From: JALYGJ01 sp963704325
GTDB lineage: Bacteria > Chloroflexota > Limnocylindria > Limnocylindrales > CSP1-4
NCBI GenBank assembly: GCA_963704325.1
Contig: OY969885.1
Location: 1,922,001-1,986,000 of the forward strand
Length of the DNA stretch: 64,000 nucleotides
Direction: 5' to 3'
Made by a program: the position numbers and the translations under genes. The notes beneath the pieces are model-generated. The model ran no database searches, was not told where the DNA came from, and saw nothing but the letters and a program-made list of their open reading frames with translations. Shown in pieces: positions 58,301-64,000 of the stretch; the stretch's first letter is position 1, and each line of letters opens with the position of its first letter.

Positions 58301-60178
58301 ATGACCACTCAGGCTGAGGTTGCCGCGCAACCGACCATCGATTTCCGCGCGTTCGATTGGCGCCGCGCCGCAGCGTGGTTTTCCGTCACGCTCCTCGCGC
58401 TGTTCCTGTTCGGCGCCGCCTTCGCCTTCGGCTACGCGCGCGTCCACGACGGTCGCATGCTGCCCGGCGTGGACGTCGGCGGAGTGGCGGTTGGCGGCCT
58501 GACCCGCGCCCAGGCAGAGGCAAAGCTGCGCCAAACGCTGCCGGACCTGTCAGAGGGCAGTCTTGCCGTCCGCATCGCCGGTACGGCTCCTGCATCGGTC
58601 AGCTACGCAGAGCTCGGCCGTGACTACGACATGGACGCGATGCTCAACCAATCGCTCGGCGTTGGCCGCGCCGGCCACCCGCTCGATCAGCTGGCCAGCC
58701 AGATGCGCACGCTGATGGACGGCGTGACCGTGCCGGTTGTCGCCACGTGGGATGCCGAGCAGCTCGCCCAGCGCATCGCCGCGATCGCCGCCGCCGCAGA
58801 GGCGCAGCCGGTGGATGCCGCGCTCATCAGGCCGGAAGGCGCGTACGAGGTCACGCCATCTGCGAGCGGCGTCGCCGTGGACGAGGCTGAGGCGCTGAGC
58901 ATGGCCATGGCTGCGCTGGACGGCGTGTCGCCGGCAAATGCCCAGATAACCGTCGCTGCCGCGGCCGTGCCGCCCACCGTTACCACGGAGCAGGCCCAGG
59001 CCGCGGCCGATAGGGCCAATGCCGTTGGCGCGGAGCCGCTGCGTATCTCGGCCGCCGGATCCACGATGACCATTGACGCCGACACGATCAACGGCTGGGT
59101 GCGCCTGGAGCCGGCGGGTGTCGGCGAGTGGAACGTCGTCCTGGAGGACGCGCCGATCGTCCAGTTCGTGGACCAGTTCAAGTTCGATGTTGACGTCCCG
59201 GCGACGAATGCCAGCTACACCTTCGAATTGGCCAATCCGGTCGTCATCCCGGAGGCAGACGGGCAGGAGATCGACCGCGCGCCGGCCATCAGCGCCATCG
59301 TCGATGCGCTGCGCGGCCGAGCTGAAGGCACGCCCGCAGCGTCGCTCAACCTGGCCGTCGTGCCCATCGCGCCCGAGTTCACCGCGGCAGAGGCACAGGC
59401 GCTCATCTCGCGCATCGAGCGACTCTCGCGCTGGACGACCTCATACGCCTCCGGCATCAGCAACGGCTTCGGCCAGAACATTCGCCGGCCCACGGACCTG
59501 ATCGACGGCACTGTCATCCAGCCCGGCGGGGAGTTCGACTTCGTTGAGATCGCCGGACCCATCACGCGCGCCAACGGCTACACGGACGGCGCGGCGATCA
59601 TCCACGGCAACACGCAGCTCGATGGCGTGCTGGGCGGCGGCCTGTGCTCCGCCTCCACGACGATCTTCAATGCCGCGCTGCGCGCCGGCTTCGAGATGGG
59701 CGCGCGCCGCAACCATGCCTATTTCATTGACCGCTACCCGGTCGGCCTGGACGCCACGATCTGGATCAACGGCAGTTACGTGCAGACGATGACGTTCGTC
59801 AACGACTCCGAGTACCCCATCCTTATCCGCGGCATCAACCGGCCCGGCCGCGTCACGTACGAGATCTACGGCGTCCCGGACGGGCGCGACGTACAGCTCT
59901 CTGAGGCGCGGGTGTGGCAGGAGAAGGAAGCGTGGACGCGCTACGAGTACACGGACGAGCTTGAGCCCGGCCAGTCCGATCGCGTCGAGTTCCCGTTTGA
60001 CGGCTTCCAATCGTCAGTGACGCGAACCGTCACCGCCGCGAACGGCACGATCCTGCACGAGGACACGTTCGACTCCAGCTATCGGCGCGTTGTGGGCCAC
60101 GTCCGCATCGGCTGGTCGCCGGGCGATCCGCCGCCGGGAACCATCCTGGAGCCCAACAAGCCCACCAACACCGACTGA
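58301..60178 (+). CDS. VanW family protein 2
   Basis: 625 residues, tandem paralog of the previous gene. TM at about 27-50 (FSVTLLALFLFGAAFAFGYA), then PGVDVGGVAVGGLTRAQAEA and a second PG_binding_4-like domain, and the VanW domain with LIDGTVIQPGGEFDFVEIAG, GGGLCSASTTIFNAALRAGF and ARRNHAYFIDRYPVGLDATI. It ends shortly after the VanW and G5-like regions with a short Pro-rich end, without the long tail of copy 1. It starts 31 bp after copy 1, so the two are probably co-transcribed. Confidence 0.9.
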   Translation: MTTQAEVAAQPTIDFRAFDWRRAAAWFSVTLLALFLFGAAFAFGYARVHDGRMLPGVDVGGVAVGGLTRAQAEAKLRQTLPDLSEGSLAVRIAGTAPASVSYAELGRDYDMDAMLNQSLGVGRAGHPLDQLASQMRTLMDGVTVPVVATWDAEQLAQRIAAIAAAAEAQPVDAALIRPEGAYEVTPSASGVAVDEAEALSMAMAALDGVSPANAQITVAAAAVPPTVTTEQAQAAADRANAVGAEPLRISAAGSTMTIDADTINGWVRLEPAGVGEWNVVLEDAPIVQFVDQFKFDVDVPATNASYTFELANPVVIPEADGQEIDRAPAISAIVDALRGRAEGTPAASLNLAVVPIAPEFTAAEAQALISRIERLSRWTTSYASGISNGFGQNIRRPTDLIDGTVIQPGGEFDFVEIAGPITRANGYTDGAAIIHGNTQLDGVLGGGLCSASTTIFNAALRAGFEMGARRNHAYFIDRYPVGLDATIWINGSYVQTMTFVNDSEYPILIRGINRPGRVTYEIYGVPDGRDVQLSEARVWQEKEAWTRYEYTDELEPGQSDRVEFPFDGFQSSVTRTVTAANGTILHEDTFDSSYRRVVGHVRIGWSPGDPPPGTILEPNKPTNTD

Positions 60179-60216
60179 CAGTTCGCGGCCCGCGTGCGCT
60201 CCGATAGCATCGGGGC

Positions 60217-61272
60217 GTGCCCACCGTCCTTCCCCGCAGCCGGCCACTGACCGAGCTGCACACCCACCTTGGTGGCTCGGTCGCGCCGGCAATCATGTGG
60301 GGCATCGCCCACTCGCAGGGCATCCGCCTGCCGACCAAGGACTACTGGGAGTTCCGCGAGCTGATCACGGTCGGCGCGCGGCGCGGCAGATCCTTTGAGG
60401 GCTACCTGCAGCTCTTCCACTGGACGGAGCTCATCCAGTCCTCGCCGCTTGCCGTTGAGCGCAGCGTGTACGAGGTCATCGGCGGCGCGTACCGCAAGAA
60501 CAACATCACCACGATCGAGCTGCGCTTCAACCCCATGAAGCGCAACCGCGGCGGCGAGCAGGACCTGGACCACATCATCAGCGCCGCCATCCGGGGCATG
60601 GATCGGGCGATGCTGGAGTACCCGGTATCGCCCGGGCTGATCTTCTGCCTAGACCGCGCGTTCCCTTACAAGCTCAACGAGATCATTGCCGAGAAGGCGA
60701 TCGCCTACCGCAATCGCGGCGTGGTGGGCATTGACATCGCCGGCCCCGAATCGCCCGATTTCAAGCCGGCCGACTACAGGCGCCTGTTCGACCGCGCGCG
60801 ACGGCGTGGCCTGGGCGTCACCGTCCATACCGGCGAGGCCGGGCCGGTGGAGGAGATCGCCGAGGTCATCGAGCAGCTCGAGCCGGCGCGCATAGGTCAC
60901 GGCGTCAAGGCGGCCTTCGACCCGCGCACGATGGCCATGATCAGGGAGCGCGGCATCACCCTTGAGGTGTGCCCCACGAGCAACCTCAACACGCGGGTGG
61001 TCTCGAGCTGGGACGAGTTCCGCTGGATCTTCGACACGTTCCGGCGCAACAAGGTCAAGTTCACGATCAACACCGACGGTCCGGAGATGTTGCGCACATA
61101 CATCCGCGACGAGATGTCCACCCTGGGGCGGTTGGGCATCCTGTCCGTGGAGGAGCAGGAGCAGGCGGCCGAGTGGGCGCGCCAGGCTTCATTCGTAGAG
61201 TCGGTGACCAAGGTTCCATTGCCCCAAGGCAAGCCCGTCGCAAGACGCAAGATCGAACGCGAAGAGGCCTAG
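60217..61272 (+). CDS. Adenosine deaminase family protein
   Basis: 351 residues with a GTG start. Zinc amidohydrolase fold: H-x-H in LTELHTHLGGS, the metal His and catalytic Glu in TVHTGEAGPVEE, RIGHGVKAAFD, CPTSNLNTRVVSSW and the metal Asp in FTINTDGPEMLRTYI. The early region (WGIAHSQGIRLPTKDYWEF) and ELRFNPMKRNRGGEQDLDHI differ from classical ADA and mark a subgroup whose substrate (adenosine, a nucleotide, or a modified purine) cannot be told. It is single, 38 bp after the VanW pair. Confidence 0.87.
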   Translation: MPTVLPRSRPLTELHTHLGGSVAPAIMWGIAHSQGIRLPTKDYWEFRELITVGARRGRSFEGYLQLFHWTELIQSSPLAVERSVYEVIGGAYRKNNITTIELRFNPMKRNRGGEQDLDHIISAAIRGMDRAMLEYPVSPGLIFCLDRAFPYKLNEIIAEKAIAYRNRGVVGIDIAGPESPDFKPADYRRLFDRARRRGLGVTVHTGEAGPVEEIAEVIEQLEPARIGHGVKAAFDPRTMAMIRERGITLEVCPTSNLNTRVVSSWDEFRWIFDTFRRNKVKFTINTDGPEMLRTYIRDEMSTLGRLGILSVEEQEQAAEWARQASFVESVTKVPLPQGKPVARRKIEREEA

Positions 61273-61321
61273 GCGAAGGTCAGCACCGAGCCCGCAGGCG
61301 GAGGGAGTTTCGAGGCCGTCG

Positions 61322-63172
61322 CTACGTGCGCTTTCCCACGAATTTGACGGTGTCGACCTGGCCGGAGTCTTCAAACGATGTCAGCGTGACCAGACGGGTA
61401 ACGCTCGACCCGGCGGTGGCGGTCGATTTGACCTTGACCTTCACGGTGATGGCCAGCTTCCCGCCGACCCCGATCACCGGCGTCACGTACGTGCCTGCGC
61501 CGACCGCGGTGGTGATCTCCGTTGTCCCACGGAAGTAGCGCACCGTGTACTTGGTGGTCGCGCTGCCACTGGCCGCCATGGTGAAGCGGTCGGTCGCGTC
61601 CCCATCGTTCTGGATCGAGATCGTGAAGGTGATGTTTTTGCCGCGCGCGGCGGAGCCGATCTTGGTCTGGTTGGTGCCGTCCGAGTTGTAGATGTTGTTG
61701 CCAACGAACGCGCCACTGCCCTTCTTGATCCGGCCATCAGGCTGGTAGTTGGTCGGCGGAGGCGGAGGAGTCCAGCGCGCGATGTAGTCGGCCTGGTCGA
61801 TGCCCGCGGCGTTGGAGAACGAGCCACCGGTGTACACGTCCGCCGCAGAGGCAGCCACGGCATGGACCGGACCCGTGAGCGCGCCGCCACCCGAAGCGTG
61901 TGAGCCGAGCGCCAACCAAGCGATCCCATTCCACCGGGCAACGCGGTCCGCCGTCAACTCGCCGCCGGCGTCCGTGAACTGGCCGCCAACGATCAGCTCA
62001 GTGCCCCAAATGGTGAATGCGCTGACCGGTTGATTGAGGGCTGCATTACCGACGGACGCCCATGCATTGTCGGAGCCCCATCGGGCAATGTAGTCGGCAC
62101 CTAGGTTTCCGGCCACGTCCGTGAAGTTGCCGCCTGCATAGAGATCGCCTTCGAAAAACATGAGCGCGGCTACATAGCTCTGGACCGGTCCCTCAGCGGG
62201 ATCGCTGGCCCCGAGTCCGGACCAGCTCGAGCCGGTGAAGCGTGCAACGTAGTCGGCGGCGCTATTGCCGCCCGCGTTCGTGAAGGTGCCGCCTGCGTAG
62301 ACGACGCCCCCTTCTACGGCAAGGGCTAGGACATAAGCGTTCAGGGCGCCGTCCGTCGCGTCGCTATTCGAGCCTAGTGCTGACCAGGCCGACCCGTCCC
62401 ACCGGGCCACGTAGTCGGCGTTGGCGTTTGCATCCACGTTCGTGAAAGAGCCCCCGAGGTAGATGTCGGTGTTGGATATTGCGATTGCCTGGACGGAGCC
62501 ATTCAGCACTCCGACCCCACCGCCGCCTACGTTGGTGTCAAGCGGTGCCCAGTTCGCCGTGTCCCAAGTGGCCACAAAATCGGCTGCGTCGTGGCCGCCC
62601 GCATCCGTGAACTGACCGCCGACGATGAGTTTGGTGCCCCAGACGCTCAGTGCCAGGACGTTGTTGTTCAAAGCGGCACTGCCACCACCCCCCGCACCGG
62701 TTCCCACGCCGTGCCAGTTCTCACCATCCCAGCGGGCGATGTGCGCCGCAGTTGAAATCCCGTTGACGTCCGTGAAAGCGCCGCCAATGTAGACGTCCGT
62801 GCCCCACACCGCGACGGCAAAGACGTATTGACCAGGGGGAACTGCTCCGTCTGCCTGGCCGCCCAGCGCGTACCACTCGGTCGCCGAGCCGGTCACGGTC
62901 ACACGATCAACAGGCGCGAAGCGCGGCGCTTCACCGGCCGCCAGATCGCTGACCAAGCGCCACGCGCTCGTGTCCACGGTTCCCTGGACGCCCTGGTTGC
63001 CCAGAAACGTTCCGTCTGCCGCCAGAGCGGAACTCAGGTTCGTCGCCAGTGGAGCCGGCCCTGCAGCGTCCCGAGGGATCTGGATCCCGAGCGCGGTGGG
63101 CGCAGCGAGTGCGATGACCGCCAGCACAGCAACGGCGATAGGCATCGAATCCAATGGCAGTCGGCGACGCAT
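61322..63172 (-). CDS. Secreted seven-repeat beta-propeller protein with C-terminal beta-sandwich domain
   Basis: 616 residues. ATG 63172 (GGGGAA just upstream) starts a signal peptide (MPIAVAVLAVIALAAPTALG). After ~100 residues come seven repeats of about 50-55 residues with the pattern V-A-(x)8-YxGGxFTxxxGxxxADYIARWDGxxW, for example VYIGGAFTDVNGISTAAHIA, LIVGGQFTDAGGHDAADFVA and LYAGGNFTDVAGNLGADYIA. Seven copies fit a closed propeller. A PPPPPTN linker joins a C-terminal domain (about 475-616) matching the small secreted protein at 20465-21037. No sorting signal or TM follows. Role unknown; likely binding or adhesion. Confidence 0.85.
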   Translation of the reverse strand: MRRRLPLDSMPIAVAVLAVIALAAPTALGIQIPRDAAGPAPLATNLSSALAADGTFLGNQGVQGTVDTSAWRLVSDLAAGEAPRFAPVDRVTVTGSATEWYALGGQADGAVPPGQYVFAVAVWGTDVYIGGAFTDVNGISTAAHIARWDGENWHGVGTGAGGGGSAALNNNVLALSVWGTKLIVGGQFTDAGGHDAADFVATWDTANWAPLDTNVGGGGVGVLNGSVQAIAISNTDIYLGGSFTNVDANANADYVARWDGSAWSALGSNSDATDGALNAYVLALAVEGGVVYAGGTFTNAGGNSAADYVARFTGSSWSGLGASDPAEGPVQSYVAALMFFEGDLYAGGNFTDVAGNLGADYIARWGSDNAWASVGNAALNQPVSAFTIWGTELIVGGQFTDAGGELTADRVARWNGIAWLALGSHASGGGALTGPVHAVAASAADVYTGGSFSNAAGIDQADYIARWTPPPPPTNYQPDGRIKKGSGAFVGNNIYNSDGTNQTKIGSAARGKNITFTISIQNDGDATDRFTMAASGSATTKYTVRYFRGTTEITTAVGAGTYVTPVIGVGGKLAITVKVKVKSTATAGSSVTRLVTLTSFEDSGQVDTVKFVGKRT

Positions 63173-63301
63173 CGGTTCCCCTTTGACGTATGCGACCGAC
63201 ACACAGCACGTGGCTGGCTGCTCCATCGGAGTAGTGAGAGTAGGCGTCCGTCGTCGCATTGCATAGCCACGGAATTGGCCGGGCTGGTAGCCTGACTGCT
63301 C

Positions 63302-64000
63302 GTGGATTTCGACCTTTCCCCAGAGCATGAGCTGCTGCGCCGGACCATCCGCGACTTCCTTGCCAGAGAGGTCGAGAGCCAGGTCGACGAGCATGAGGCG
63401 GAGCGCCGCTTCCCGACAGACATCGTCGCCGAGCTCGGCCAGATGGGCCTCCTTGGCATCCCTTTTCCCGAGGAAGAGGGTGGCGCCGGTCTGGACACGC
63501 TCGCCTACGCCATCGCCATCGAGGAGATGGCGCGCGTGTGGGGCAGCCTGGCCATCATCGTCGCCGCGCACACCAGCCTGGGCTGCAACCCGATCCACCT
63601 GGCCGGGACAGAGGAGCAGAAGCAGCGCTTCCTGGTGCCCATGGCCCAGGGCCAGGTCCTTGGCGCATACGGGCTGACCGAGCCTGAGGCCGGGTCCGAT
63701 TCGGGCGGCACGCGGACAACTGCGCGCTTCGAGCAGGCCAGCCGGGGCAACGGCGGCACCTGGGTAATCAACGGCAGCAAGCGCTTCATCACCAATGCCG
63801 GCCAGGCGGGCACGTACATCGTCACGGCGCGCACCGGCGAGCGCGACAACGGCTCGGTGGAGATCAGCGCGTTCATCGTGGAGCAGGGCACGCCCGGCTT
63901 CACCATTGGCCGCCTGGAGGAGAAGCTGGGGCTGCATGCGAGCGCCACCGGCGAGCTGCACTTCGAGGACTGTCGTGTGCCCGCCGAGCAGATGCTGGGC
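63302..64000 (+). CDS. Acyl-CoA dehydrogenase, truncated by window end
   Basis: First 233 residues of an FAD-dependent acyl-CoA dehydrogenase (normally about 380), GTG start, open to the window edge. The N-terminal helical domain has DFDLSPEHELLRRTIRDFLA and GLLGIPFPEEEGGAGLDTLA. The FAD/substrate-binding beta domain has GAYGLTEPEAGSDSGGTRTT, WVINGSKRFITNAGQAGTYI and EEKLGLHASATGELHFEDCR. The catalytic Glu lies beyond the window. Likely acts in beta-oxidation or branched-chain amino acid breakdown. The 129-bp gap from the divergent propeller gene should hold both promoters. Confidence 0.95.
   Translation, partial: MDFDLSPEHELLRRTIRDFLAREVESQVDEHEAERRFPTDIVAELGQMGLLGIPFPEEEGGAGLDTLAYAIAIEEMARVWGSLAIIVAAHTSLGCNPIHLAGTEEQKQRFLVPMAQGQVLGAYGLTEPEAGSDSGGTRTTARFEQASRGNGGTWVINGSKRFITNAGQAGTYIVTARTGERDNGSVEISAFIVEQGTPGFTIGRLEEKLGLHASATGELHFEDCRVPAEQMLG

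Noticed and set aside
61322..63961. Extension of the propeller protein up to 879 residues
   Set aside because: Sequence before ATG 63172 lies antisense to the acyl-CoA dehydrogenase gene and would put the signal peptide inside the protein.

Overview
This is one high-GC (about two thirds G+C by eye), densely coded bacterial chromosome fragment. Most genes sit in short operons whose neighbours overlap by 4 nt (ATGA, GTGA, TTGA, CTGA), and GTG or TTG starts are common. An adjacent DUF3090/SCO1664-type pair, a GlgE plus TreS-maltokinase pathway, PE-LIG-POL LigD, tandem VanW proteins and Gram-positive-like envelope genes point to Chloroflexota (Limnocylindria/Ellin6529-like) or, less likely, Actinomycetota. 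That placement is inference. There is no rRNA, CRISPR array, transposase or prophage. One tRNA-Gln(CTG) lies at 21431-21505.

Layout. 1-4496: 3' part of glgE and a treS-maltokinase fusion gene. 4769-8812: sensor kinase, SCO1664/DUF3090 pair, leucyl aminopeptidase. 8997-12242: secreted NEW3-type protein with an ABC exporter. 12304-13552: HTH plus nuclease-like protein and a small gene behind a direct repeat. 17474-13570 (minus): five coupled genes with an ABC exporter and an alpha-glucosidase. 17554-24212: GreA with an extra N-terminal domain, DUF6328 protein, M43-type metalloprotease, secreted protein, zf-UBP protein, tRNA, nitroreductase, MFS transporter, hemerythrin. 24209-29525 (minus): large sensor kinase and LigD. 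29818-37274: cupin protein, then glgX-treY-treZ. 37286-43906: AI-2E-type permease, response regulator, small membrane protein, class A PBP, topoisomerase IB. 44132-48761: third ABC operon, NAD(P)H-hydrate epimerase, plsY. 48856-56145: lpd, E1-alpha, E1-beta, E2 and lipA, with a second HTH-nuclease gene on the opposite strand inside the run. 56162-64000: two VanW proteins, an adenosine-deaminase-like protein, a secreted propeller protein and a truncated acyl-CoA dehydrogenase.

Together, GlgX/TreY/TreZ turn alpha-glucan into trehalose while TreS-maltokinase/GlgE turn trehalose back into alpha-glucan, so both arms of a trehalose-glucan loop are present about 30 kb apart. The 48.9-56.1 kb block is a complete 2-oxoacid dehydrogenase complex with its lipoyl synthase.

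Caution: nine places in five genes look as if one extra base breaks the frame (glgE four times, treS-mak twice, treZ, E1-alpha, one small membrane protein). All shift the same way and the conserved protein resumes directly afterwards. Consensus-sequence errors are the likeliest cause, so these genes are annotated across the breaks.
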